A stretch of 64,000 bases of DNA from Saccharum officinarum (Eukaryota > Streptophyta > Magnoliopsida > Poales > Poaceae): the NCBI GenBank assembly GCA_020631735.1, contig CM036170.1, positions 71,873,737-71,937,736 of the forward strand. Direction: 5' to 3'. Both the position numbers and the translations under genes were made by a program. Shown piece by piece: positions 11,530 through 23,549 of the stretch; the first letter of the stretch is position 1; each line of letters begins with the position of its first letter. The notes beneath the pieces are model-generated. The model was given only the letters and a program-made list of their open reading frames with translations. It did not search any database and had not been told where the DNA came from.

Positions 11530-12756
11530 TATATGGGGTTGAGAGTGCAATCAAGATAATCTATCTAGTCTAGAAATCACATCCATTTATTGGTAACTGA
11601 TCTATACCATAACTTATTGATAAAATACACTCACGATAAACTACAAGCTATTTACTACAAATGAGAATGCCAATAGCAAACAAGTAAAGAACTAGATTGC
11701 TTCTCAAATAAAATGAGCAAATTTGTTGGCGAACATAAGATAGGAACTGACTCGACATTGGGCTTAATTCCCTCAAGGTACAAGGTAGAGAATAAGTTGA
11801 CATGTGACAACTTTTACTCCCCCAACACCCTCACTCACCTTTCTCCCTATATTTCTAAGAGTACTCTGGTAGGACTTCAGCTTCGAATGCTTCTTCTTCC
11901 ACATGTTTGAAAGAGTGGCGCTAACGTGCTATATATGGCCTCACTAGGTATTCACCGGGGCATTCTCATTGGTGAGCTGGCATGCAGGCAAGATCTAGGG
12001 TGACCAAACTCAATTGATTCACCTAGGCCTATGGGCTTATGTAACCGCATTTTCTGCTGATACTTTGATTGACTTTATGCCCCTACAGGTGTAAAAGGAG
12101 TAAATGAGTTCATTTATTTCATAGTGGAAAAACAATTAACTCACTATAACCATCTTCAATTGCTTTAGCTTTTGTGCTCTTCTTGGGCAAAGTTTGAGAA
12201 TAAATTTAAAGTGCTTTTCACCTTTTCGCCAAACTAGAATGAGAGTCGAGCAGTGACCAAAATGTCCTTGTTTCGTAGTGCTGGGTGTGGGCCCTTCAAT
12301 CTAGAAGTGGAGGCCTTCTCGTGTTAGATCATTGTTCCTTCATCCCACATTCTTGATGTATTGTGTCTTTGTTTGCATAGGAGCAAAGGGGACACGAGGA
12401 GCTAATACGGACTGACCTAGGCTGACCTGTGACTTTGTCCAAAAATGCTCAAATTAGGTCACGAGTTCTTAGTGTACTTGGGTCATCAAATCTTATGGAA
12501 ATAATTAGCTTCAACAAAGATCTTCTAGGTATTAGCTTTGAAATTGTGGTATTCAAGATATGTTGGAGGTCAAAAATTGGCATAATAGATCACCAACTCA
12601 CACTAAGAGTTATAATCCGGGCTTGTAAATTTTGCGAGACCCTTCAACCGCATTTGTGTTGTGGCTACCGGTGTTGTGGAAGGTAGGAGCGACCATCAGC
12701 CTTTTGGCCAAAGCTCTGCTTAGTGGAGACAGAGCATAGCATGGTGGATAAGGTAA
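11530..12756 (+). repeat. Long direct repeat, copy 1 (copy 2 at 62775-64000)
   Basis: The stretch starting TATATGGGGTTGAGAG right at the gap edge matches 62775-64000 in the same orientation over about 1.2 kb, with few substitutions and small indels. It may extend leftwards into the gap and rightwards beyond the window end. Only short frames occur (for example 12429-12686), and I do not recognise them. It could be part of an unidentified transposon, a segmental duplication of about 51 kb spacing, or two haplotypes joined in one scaffold. Confidence 0.85.
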
Positions 12757-12773
12757 GGCGAAGATCCATTTTC

Positions 12774-12778
12774 ATGTG
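12774..12778. other. Target-site duplication of element B (left)
   Basis: ATGTG directly before the LTR, matched by ATGTG at 23545-23549 directly after the right LTR. Five bases is the usual size for LTR retrotransposons. Confidence 0.9.
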
Positions 12779-14934
12779 TGAAAGTCCCTAGTTTGGTTTT
12801 GGCTAATTGATGAAACCTAGGACTAACCTTTGTATCTAAGTGAATGATTTAGATAAAGGTGGTCATTGAATATGAGACATGACATTGACTCATCTGACCA
12901 AGATGATGAAGACCAAGATGATGCTTGGCTCGATGGACCGGTTGTGAAGGTGAAGGGCAAGTCGAGGCTTCGAAGTGAATGACCATGCGATGGTGAAGCT
13001 TGAGCAAGACTTGGCGCCGACGGACCGATGCAACGGTAAAGAGCAAGTGAAGTCAAGGTCGATGGATCGAGACGGTCATGTGATGATATGAAGTGGATCA
13101 TATCTTTTGGAAAAACAAAATGGGCTCAAGGCAAAGGTATAACCATAGGGCCATTTTGTTTTGCACTCAAGGCACCATAGAGGGTGTGAGTGGTTTAGGA
13201 TCGATAGCCGAACTATTAAGAGGGGAAGTCTTATCGGTTATTCGACGCACGGTGCCACTAGGTGAATTCATGAAGTGCATTGCATGTAGGGCCTAGTGAG
13301 CTAACTGGAAAACCTTCGAAAATGATTATAAAAATGCTAACACACATGCACAAGGTGGTGATCACTTGTTGGTGTTGGCACATTTGCGAAGGCGTTGGAG
13401 TTTGAGCGATCGAGAGGGTTTAGGTCTCTCTCTCCCTCTCGCCGAGCTTGCGAGCGCGGGATTCAGGCGTTTTGAGGAGTTGAAATGCCTATTTTCCACT
13501 ACGCGGAAGTCGGAAAAGAAACGGAGGCGAACGGAGGTCACAGAGGTGACCGGACGCTGCACCGGACGCGGTCATGGGTTGACCAGACGCGTCCGGTCAA
13601 TTCAACGCAGCAGTCAGGCGCGCGGGTGTTAGGGTTGCAACCGGCGCGTCCGGTCAAGCGTCCAGAGGAAACTAAAGTTCGCAAGGTCGATCAGACGCGT
13701 GGCGCGTCCGGTCACACGCGATCGGACGCGTCCGGTCGTTGAGGGAGCTTACTGGACTCCAACCGGACGCTGGCACTGTCGCGTCCGGTCGTTGTCTGGG
13801 CGCGTCTGGTCGTTGCTTCACGGGCTCGCGGTGCTGTGCGATCGGCGCGTCGGTCAGTTGAGCGGCGCATCCGGTCGATTGGTTTGACCATTGGCGTAGT
13901 GACCATTGGAGGATCGGACACGGTTGAGCGCGTCCAGTCAGTTTCGACCGGCGCATCCGGTCATCCCGAAAAACGTCCAGTGAAGGGGTACAACGGCTCT
14001 ATTCTTTGGGATGCTTATAAATACTTGTTGGCCAGCCCTTGGGGAGGCCTCTCGTGATTTCTAACACTCTTGTGCATCCTTTGAGCTAGAGCTTCTCCCT
14101 CCCACTCATCTCTCTTGCTTGATTACAAATCAAAAGTGAGATTGAGTGATCCCAAAGTGCATTGCATACCTTGAGGGCATCTAGTGGCACTTGTGGGTGG
14201 TTTAGCCGGTAGATTTCTTGTTACTCTTGGAGAGTACCGCTCCTAGCCGGCTTGGAGATTGTTGGAGGCGTTGGCAAGAGAAGGTGATTGTTCTTGGCCA
14301 CCTCCGGTTGATTGTAAGAGGTTCTTGTGCTTTTCTCGGCGGAGTGTCAAAAGCAACTCTATTACATTGCGTGTGTCATTGAGTTACCTCACTTGAGAGT
14401 GGTGTCTTGCGGGGCATGCCTTGAGGGGCAAGTGACTTGAGGGTCACACCGAGGAACCATCTAAGTGTTGGTCGACACAACCGGTGACGTAGCTTGTCGA
14501 TGCACAAGTAAACATCGGGTGAACAAAATATTGTGTCTCTTGTCTTCTGGTGATTGGTCTTCATATTGTGTTGTTGTCAATATTGATTGATTGTATATCA
14601 TCTTGGTGATTGGCAACATCTTCACTCCACCGTCGGTATAAGATTCACAATCCTCTCTCTCGCATTTACATTTACTAGATTATCTTGTGTAGCTCTAGTG
14701 GTAGTATTTGCTAGTAGTTGTTAGTTTGCTCACTAGTGTAAGTCTAGTGACTTAGCCCTTGTATGAACTAGAGATCATAATCTACTAGACTTGTGGATAA
14801 GAGGCTTGCATCACAACCGTAGGCTAAGCAAAACTCGTTTTACGCCGTTTGTTATTCTAACAAGTTTGCTTAGTAGTTTGTGTAGATTTTTTTATAGGCT
14901 ATTCACCCCCCCTCTAGCCATCTAGGACTTTACA
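12779..14934 (+). repeat. 5' LTR of element B
   Basis: It begins TGAAAGTCCC and ends GACTTTACA. The palindrome array spans about 13545-13965 and the TATA box TATAAATA is at 14016-14023. It matches 21389-23544 along its whole length. Confidence 0.93.
14016..14023 (+). promoter_or_regulatory. TATA box of LTR B (5' copy)
   Basis: TATAAATA lies about 50 bases downstream of the palindrome array. The 3' LTR has the same box at 22630-22637. Confidence 0.7.
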
Positions 14935-14936
14935 AG

Positions 14937-14949
14937 TGGTATCAGAGCC
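14937..14949 (+). other. Primer-binding site of element B
   Basis: TGGTATCAGAGCC, the canonical initiator tRNA-Met complement, starts two bases after the 5' LTR. Confidence 0.9.
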
Positions 14950-14994
14950 ATGGTCACCGTTTTAATCAAGGCTTAACATCCTTCGGTGTGAAAA

Positions 14995-17060
14995 ATGGCT
15001 CAAATTATGTTCAATCATGTTGGGGGCAAGCCACCGTTCTTTGATGGTGTTAGTTCTTTTGCTCATTGGAAGAGAAAAATGATAATGTACCTTAGTTCTA
15101 TTCATGAGAGAGTATTGCAAGTCACCGAGAATGATTTTGCTATCATTGATCCCGATCATCTCACTGATGAAGATAGAGCAAATAAAACATGCAATAGAAT
15201 GGCTCTCAATACACTTTACAATGGTATTGACACAAAAATATTTGAGGGCATCAAGGATTTAGAATTGGCAAATAAAGTATGGACAAGGTTGAGTGAAACA
15301 TATGAGGGCACTAAGGTTGTGAAGAGTGCCAATCTATATGGGCTCAAGAGTGAGTTTGAGAACTTCAAGATGAAATAAGAAGAAACAATCTTAGAGATGT
15401 TTCATAGATTGCAAGTCATTGTAAATGATCTCAAGAGCTTAGGGCACAAGACACAAGACCAAGACTTTTACCACAAGTTCTTATTGAGCTTACCAAGAAG
15501 ATTCAAAATGTTGATCATGATGTTATAAAGAGATGGGCTTAATGCAATGAAGCCCAATAATTTACTTGGTGAAGTCTTGACATATGACAGGTATGATCAA
15601 GATGCCGATGAGAAGGAGAAGAAGGAGGAAGAAAAGAAGAAGAAGACCGTGGCATTCAAGGCCATCTCCTCCAAGGGCAAAGCTATCATCATAGAAGAAG
15701 AAGAAGAAGACAATAATGAAGGTGAAGATTTTGAAATTGATGATGAGGCACTTGCTCTTGTAGTCAAGAAAATGGGTCACATGTTCATTAAGAGAAGAGG
15801 CTTCAAAAAGAGAAATAACCATTTCAAGAGCAATGAGCAACAAAGAAAGTGCTTCAATTGTGATAGCACCGAACATCTTCAAGCCGAATGTCCCTATGAC
15901 AAGAAGAACAACAACAAGAGGGGCAAGTTTAAGAAGAAAAAGAGAGAAGCCAAGATGACTTTCAAGAAGGGCAAGAATGGAGCCTATGTGGTCACTTAGG
16001 AAAGTGATGATGATGATGAAGAAGAATCATCATCCAACAAGGCTTTTGCTTCTATTGCTATCAACAAGAAGCCATCTCTATTTGATTCATCCTCTTCATG
16101 CCTCATGGCCAAAGAAACTAAGGTATTATATGATGAGAGTGATGATGAAAGTGAAATGGAATATGCTCATGATAGTGATAGTGATAATGATAATGATAAT
16201 GATAATGATAATGATAATGAAAATGATGATGATGAACCAACTAAAGAACAACTATATGACTTGATGCAATAAACTAGAGACATAGTTATTGCCAAGGACA
16301 AGGAGTGTAAGAAGCTTTCAATAAAAGTAGCAATACTTGAGAAAGTTCTTAGTGAGCTTAAGACCACTCATAAGAGTCTAGTGGAAGACCATGAGGATCT
16401 TGGTAAGGCTCATTCCAAGCTTGAAAAAGCTCACTCATTGCTACTTGAGCAACAAGCAAAGAAGGATGTTGTTGTATCATGCGATATAGGTGTTACATGT
16501 GATATAATTGATGAATCCTCTTATGAACCTATCATCATGTCAAATGCTAACCCTTCTTGTAGCTCTTCATCCACCAACACCGACTCTACCTCCACTACTA
16601 GTGATGGTTTCACTTGTGATGCCTCACTAATGGTTGAGAATGAGACTCTCAAGAAAAAGGTGGATGAGCTCACTCACACCCTAGGCAAGGCCTATGGTGG
16701 TGAGGCCCGCTTGCTTAAGTGCTTGGGTAGCCAAAGGTTCTCTCTTAATAAAGAGGGATTGGGCTACACCCCAAGAAAGGCAAGTCGACCTTTGCAATTC
16801 AAAAGCCTAGCTTTGTGAAGGGCAATGGTCAGTTTTGTAATAGATACAAGCAAATTGGACACCTAGAGCATAATTGCAATAAAAAGAACCAAAGCAAGAA
16901 CCTATTAATGCTATACCTTTTGATTCTTGCTATGTGCTTACCAAAGGGGTGAAGGGTGTGAAAGCTAAGTTTATTGGTACACCCATTGTTAGCCCAAAAA
17001 AGAAGGCTATTTGGGTACCAAAAAAGCTTAGTTACTAACCTACAAGGACCCAAGCAAAAA
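14995..17060 (+). pseudogene. Copia gag of element B, broken
   Basis: ATG at 14995 starts a copia Gag whose single frame runs to 16818 but is crossed by in-frame stops at about 15376, 15525, 15997 and 16270. There are no frame shifts between them. The N-terminal Gag domain is followed by a basic and acidic low-complexity stretch, a CCHC knuckle (CFNCDSTEH...) near 15850, an Asp/Asn repeat from GATAAT-type codons (about 16166-16230) and a coiled-coil segment. Beyond 16818 the frame changes. A second knuckle near 16835 has Tyr in place of its second Cys, so it should not bind zinc normally. Nonsense codons without frameshifts point to point-mutation decay. Confidence 0.85.
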
Positions 17061-17109
17061 TAGGTACCTAAGCTTCATTGATTTGCTTGTAGGTCAATTA
17101 CAAAGCCGG

Positions 17110-20100
17110 AGGAAGGCATTGGATTCTTGATAGTGGGTGCACTCAACACATGACCGGTACATCAAGAATGTTTGACTCAATCAATGACAATGATAGTGGT
17201 GTTGATCTATCTATCACATTTGGCAATAACAAGAAAGGAAAGGTTATTGGCTTGGGTAAGATTGCAATATCAAATGACTTGAGTATCTCCAATGTGTTGC
17301 TAGTTGAAAGCTTGGATTTCAATCTTCTATCCATAGCACAAATATATGATCTTAGTTATAAATATATCTTTGGGGTTGATGATGTGGAAGTCATTAGTAT
17401 GGATGGCTCAAATGTGGCATTCAAGGGCTTAAGATATGAGAATCTCTACCTAGTTGACTTCCATGCTAGAGAAACTTCTTTGACAACTTGCTTAATCTCC
17501 AAATCAAGCATGGGTTGGCTTTGTCATAGAAGGCTTGGTCATGTTGGCATGAAACAATTGAAGAAGTTTACAACTCACAATCTTATCAATGGTTTGAAAG
17601 ATGTTGAATTTGAGAAGAATAAGCTTTGTAGTGCATGTCAAGCCGGGAAGCAAGTTGGAAGCTCACATCCAAAGAAGAGTACAATGAGCACATGCAAAGC
17701 ATTTGATTTGATGCACATGGATCTATTTGGCCTAACAACATACTCAAGCATAGATGGTAATAAGTATGGTTTTGTCATAGTGGATGACTTCATAAGATTC
17801 ACATGGGTATTCTTTCTTAGTGACAAAAGTGAAGTGTTTTACATCTTCAAGACATTTCTCACTAGAGTTCACAATGAGTTTAAGATTAGAATCAAGAAAG
17901 TGAGAAGTGACAATGGAAGTGAGTTCAAGAATACAAGAATTGAAGAACTTTGTGATCACTATGGCATTGGACATCAATTCTCGGCCAAGTACACTCCACA
18001 ATCAAATGGCCTAGTTGAGAGAAAGAATAGAACATTGCTTGATATGGGTAGATCAATGCTTCATGAGTACAATGTGAGTCAATCATTTTGGGATGAAGCA
18101 ATCAATACCGCTTGCTACTACATCAATAGAATATATTGTCATCCATTACTAGAGAAGACCCCATATGAGCTACTTCATGGAAGAAAGCCCAATATTTCTT
18201 ACTTTAGGGTATTTAGTTGCAAATGTTATATCTTGAAGAAGGGCACTAGATTGGAAAAGTTTGACAAGAGATGTGATGAGGGGTTCCTACTTAGTTATTC
18301 AACTACAAGCAAAGCTTATAGAGTTGGAACAATTCAAGTGGCATTCTAGAAGAAGTCCATGATGTGCAATTTGATGAAACCAATGGGTCACAAGATAAAG
18401 AAGAGAATCTAGATGATGTTGGTGGAACTCTATTAGTGAAAGCAATGAAGAACATGGACATTGGGGACATTAGAGCAAAGCAAGTAATTGATATTCAAGA
18501 TGATGATAAAGATCAAGTGCTCAATTCTCCATTCAAGCTAGCTAGTGACTCTCAAGTGCAAGATCATGGTGCTAGTTCATCTCATCAAGATACATCAAGT
18601 GATCAACCAAGCTCAAGCAATCAAGTGCAAGTACTCCAACTATAATATGTTGCAAGAGATCACCCCATTGATAGTGTTATTGATGATATTAGAAGTGGTG
18701 TGCAAACAAGATCAAGATTGGCTATATTTTGTGAGCATGCATCATTTGTGTCAACCACAGAACCAAAGAAAATAGAAAAAACTTTGAGGGATGCCGATTG
18801 GATCATGGCTATACAAGAAGAGCTTAACAATTTCATAAGAAATGATGTTTGGGAATTGGTAGAAAGGCCAAATGACTACAATGTGATTGGAACCAAGTGG
18901 GTGTTCAAAAACAAGCAAGATCAAGATGGCATTATGGTGAGAAACAAAGCAAGACTAGTTGCTCAAGGTTACACTCAAGTAGAAGGTCTTGACTATGATG
19001 AGATATATACTCCCGTGGCAAGATTAGAGGCAATAAGGATTCTATTGGCTTATGCTTATGCACACAAAATCAAACTATATCAAATGGATGTCAAAAGTGC
19101 ATTTCTCAATGGAATCATCAATGAGTTAGTCTTTGTTGAACAACCTCCTGAATTTGAAGATGACAAGAAACCCAACCATGTATACAAGTTGAAGAAGACT
19201 TTATATGGCTTAAAGCAATCACCTAGAGCATGGTATGAGAGGCTAAGGGATTTCCTTCTCTCTAAGGGATTCAAGATGGGCAAGGTTGATACAACTCTAT
19301 TCACCAAGAAGATCGGGAATGATCTATTCATAGTGCAAATATATGTTGATGGCATCATCTTTGGATCAACTAATCAAGTTTATTGTGAAGAATTTGGTGC
19401 TATGATGACCAAAGAGTTTGAAATGTCTATGATTGGTGAACTTAGCTACTTCCTTGGTCTCTAAGTCAAGCAATTAAAGAATGGGACATTTGTGAGTCAA
19501 GGAAAATACATAAGGAACATGTTGAAGAAGTTTGGAATGCAAGATGCAAAGCCAATTTCAACTCCAATGAGTACAAATGGCAATTTGGATAGTGATTTTG
19601 ATGGTAAAATGGTGAATCAAAAGGAATATCGGTATTTGATTGAAAGTCTACTCTATGTCACCGCATCAAGGCCGGATGTCATGTTTAGTGTTTGTATGTG
19701 TGCTAGATATCAAGCCTCACCTAGAGAGAGTCATCTCATGACCGCAAAGAGAATATTGAGGTACTTGAAGCAAACAAGAGATGTTGGACTATGGTATCTC
19801 AAGGGGTCAAAGTTTGAATTGATTGGATATTCGGACTCCGACTATAGGGTTGCAAGATCAATAGAAAGAGCACAAGTGGCACATGTCAATTACTTAGAAG
19901 ATCACTTGTGTCATGGTCCTCAAAGAAACAAAATAGTGTGGCAATCTCTACTGCCGAAGCCGAATATGTGAGTGCGGAGAGTTGTTGTGCACAATTGCTA
20001 TGGATGAAATCAACTTTGAAGTATTATGGCCTCAACTTCAAGAATGTGCCATTGCTATGCGATAATGAAAGTGCAATCAAGATGATACAAAACCCGGTTC

Positions 20101-20292
20101 AACATGGAAGAACAAAGCATATTGACATAAGGCATCATTTCATTAGAGATCATCAACAAAAGGGGATATTGCCATTGAAAGTGTTGAACCGATGATCAAC
20201 TTACCGATATTCTCACCAAGCCACTTGATGAAAAGAGGTTTTGCAAGCTAAGGAATGAGTTGAACATTCTTGATTTCTCAAACATGAGTTGA
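17110..20292 (+). pseudogene. Copia pol of element B, catalytically dead
   Basis: The order is protease (ILDSGCTQHMTG near 17127), GAG-pre-integrase, integrase core (HMDLFG, RSDNGSEF and the PQSNGLVERKNR block), reverse transcriptase and RNase H. The reverse transcriptase motif reads YVDG at about 19342-19353 in place of YVDD, which removes one of the two catalytic aspartates. Frame changes lie near 18320, 19850 and 20160. In-frame stops lie at about 18642 and 19462. The homologous end at 1-195 is open, so the changes near 20160-20190 are specific to this copy. No active polymerase could be made. Confidence 0.9.
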
Positions 20293-21388
20293 ATGCATCC
20301 CACCCACTTATTGACGTGCCTCTCCTTCGACATTGCAAGGTAAAGTTGATTGACATGTCATTCATCCTATGCTAAGGACTTGCTAGAGCATGTAGACAAA
20401 ATAAGTGGTACGCATGAGCATTCATGATAAATCAAATGAATTTGATGGATATATGTTACCACTATTGCTTCTATGCTTGTTTTGATCTAGTGGTGGCATA
20501 TGACATGTTTGTGAGCTTGCAAACCTAGTGTTGAATCTAGAAGATTTGCTATAAGTGTTTAATTCAACATAGGCAAGATAACCCTTATTATGAGGTGTGA
20601 AGAAGCTTGTATTTGGTTCAAATCGAATTAAATATCTTTGGCAAGTATTCTAGGTTGAACCAAATTTGATAAATTCTAACCTACACCATCAAACATTGTT
20701 TTCTCTCCATAATTTGATCTCATTTTTGGGTAAGTTGTTGACAAAGGGGGAGAGAAAAAGATGATTCAACATGATAAAGGGGTAAATAAAATTTTGATGC
20801 ACACAAGTAGGGGGAGCAAGCTCATAAACAAAGTTGTTGCATTTGTTTGTGCATTCTCATATGACTTGCTCATTGCACAGGTATTTAAATTCAATATACA
20901 TGATTGTGTGGTGCAATGCTAGTATAGAACTTGAATGATAAAATGATCTACTAGCATGCATAGGAATAGTTTACATATGGTATCTAGACATGCTTAAAGA
21001 TTTACAAGTGGTCCAAGAACCTTTACATATAATGTTGATCTCACGGGGTTCTTGAGTTGTGATGGATGTCTAGTTACTTCATGATGCTAAGGATGGTGTA
21101 AAAGGCAACTCTGATTGGTATCACGCTTCAAAGGTCCATTTCTTACACCTTAGCATCATTTTGGTAGAATTACTCTCTCAACACTTCTATCCATGCATAT
21201 GTGCAAAGCTTTCAATCCAAACTCTATGCACATATGTAGGGAGAGCTAATGCTACCAAAACCGAGCTTGTGATAATTGTCCAAACTTTACTTATGAGTAA
21301 AATAATTGGACAAGTATGACAAGTTCAAAACTTTTATTATCAAAATCATCTTTGTGAGGGTTGTCATCAATTACAAAAAGGGGGAGAT
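20293..21388 (+). other. pol-to-LTR spacer and polypurine tract of element B
   Basis: Noncoding. GGGGGAG-type motifs lie near 20746 and 20811, and the polypurine tract AAAAAGGGGGAGAT ends at 21388. The segment up to 21139 is nearly the same as 196-1042. Confidence 0.75.
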
Positions 21389-23544
21389 TGAAAGTCCCTA
21401 GTTTGGTTTTGGCTAATTGATGAAACCTAGGACTAACCTTTGTATCTAAGTGGATGATTTAGATAAAGGTGGTCATTGAATATGAACGTGACATTGACTC
21501 ATGTGACCAAGATGATGAAGACCAAGATGATGCTTGGCTCGATGGACCGGTTGTGAAGGTGAAGTGCAAGTCGAGGCTTCGAAGCGAATGACCATGCGAT
21601 GGTGAAGCTTGAGCAAGACTTGGCGCGACGGACCGATGCAACGGTAAAGAGCAAGTGAAGTCAAGGTCGATGGATCGAGACGGTCATGTGATGATATGAA
21701 GTGGATCATATCTTTTGGAAAAACAAAATGGGCTCAAGGCAAAGGTATAACCATAGGGCCATTTTGTTTTGCACTCAAGGCACCATAGAGGGTGTGAGTG
21801 GTTTAGGATCGATAGCCAAACTATTAAGAGGGGAAGTCTTATCGGTTATTCGACGCACGGGTGCCACTAGGTGAATTCATGAAGTGCATTGCATGTAGGG
21901 CCTAGTGAGCTAACTGGAAAACCTTCAAAAATGATTATAAAAATGCTAACACACGTGCACAAGGTGGTGATCACTTGTTGGTGTTGGCACATTTGCGAAG
22001 GCGTTGGAGTTTGAGCGGTAGAGAGGGTTTGAGTCTCTCTCTCCCTCTCGCCGAGCTTGCGAGCACGGGATTCAGGCATTTTCGAGGAGTTGAAATGCCT
22101 ATTTTCCACTATGCCGGAAGTCGGAAAAGAAACGGAGGCGAACGGAGGTCACAGAGGTGACCGGACGCTGCACCGGACGCGGTCATGGGTTGACCGGACG
22201 CGTCCGGTCAGTTCAACGCAGCAGTCAGGCGCGCGGGTGTTAGGGTTTGCAACCGGCGCGTCCGGTCAAGCGTCCAGAGGAAACTGAAGTTCGCAAGGTC
22301 GATCGGACGCGTGGCGCGTCCGGTCACACGCGATCGGACGCGTCCGGTCGTTGAGGGAGCTTACTGGACTCCAACCGGACGCTGGCACTGTCGCGTCCGG
22401 TCGTTTTCTGGGGCGCGTCCGGTCATTGCTTCACGGGCGCGGTGCTGTGCGATCGGCGCGTCCGGTCAGTTGAGCGGGTGTCCGGTCGATTGGTTTGACC
22501 ATTGGCGCAGTGACCGTTGGAGGATCGGACACGGTTGAGCATGCGTCCGGTCAGTTTCGATCGGCGCATCCAGTCATCCCGAAAAACGTCTAGTGAAGGG
22601 GTACAACGGCTCTATTCTTTTGGGATGCTTATAAATACTTGTTGGCCGGCCCTTGGGGAGGCCTCTCGTGATTTCTAACACTCTTGTGCATCCTTTGAGC
22701 TAGAGCTTCTCCCTCCCACTCATCTCTCTTGCTTGATTACAAATAAAAGTGAGATTGAGTGATCCCAAAGTGCATTACATACCTTGAGGGCATCTAGTGG
22801 CACTTGTGGGTGGTTTAGCCGGTGGATTTCTTGTTACTCTTGGAGAGTACTGCTCCTAGCCGGCTTGGAGATTGTTGGAGGCGTTGGCAAGAGAAGGTGA
22901 TTGTTCTTGGTCACCTCCGGTTGATTGTAAGAGGTTCTTGTGCTTTCCTCGGCGGAGTGCCAAAAGCAACTCTATTACATTGCGTGTGTCATTGAGTTAC
23001 CTCACTTTAGAGTGGTGTCTTGCGGGGCGTGCCTTGAGGGGCAAGTGACTTGAGGGTCACACCGAGGAACCATCTAAGTGTTGGTCGACACAACCGGTGA
23101 CGTAGCTTGTCGGTGCACAAGTGAACACCGGGTGAACAAAATATTGTGTCTCTTGTCTCCCGGTGATTGGTCTTCATATTGTGTTGTTGTCAATATTGAT
23201 TGATTGTATATCATCTTGGTGATTGGCAACATCTTCACTCCACCGTCGGTATAAGATTCACAATCCTCTCTCTCGCATTTACATTTACTAGATTATCTTG
23301 TGTAGCTCTAGTGATAGCCTTTGCTAGTAGTTGTTAGTTTGCTCACTAGTGTAAGTTTAGTGACTTAGCCCTTGTGTGAACTAGAGATCATAATCTACTA
23401 GATTTGTGGATAAGAGGCTTGCATCACAACCGTAGGCTAAGCAAAACTCGCTTTACGCCGTTTGTTATTCTAACAAGTTTGCTTAGTGGTTTATGTAGAA
23501 TTTTTTATAGGCTATTCACCCCCCTAGCCATCTAGGACCTTACA
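21389..23544 (+). repeat. 3' LTR of element B
   Basis: It has the same length (2,156 bp) and structure as the 5' copy. A perfect GACCGGACGCGTCCGGTC palindrome lies at 22192-22209. It is followed by the ATGTG duplication at 23545-23549. Confidence 0.93.
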
Positions 23545-23549
23545 ATGTG

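Larger units (their letters stand above)
12779..23544 (+). mobile_element. Complete copia/Sirevirus element B
   Basis: A 10,766 bp element has 2,156 bp LTRs (12779-14934 and 21389-23544), both TG...CA, and ATGTG duplications on each side. The primer-binding site is 14937-14949, gag runs from 14995, pol from about 17110 to 20292, and the polypurine tract is 21374-21388. It is related to element A throughout the coding region, but its LTR is a different family. It inserted into the direct repeat unit: the flanks join as one continuous sequence if the element and one ATGTG are removed. All genes carry stops or frame changes and the reverse transcriptase active site is altered, so this copy is inactive. 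Confidence 0.95.
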
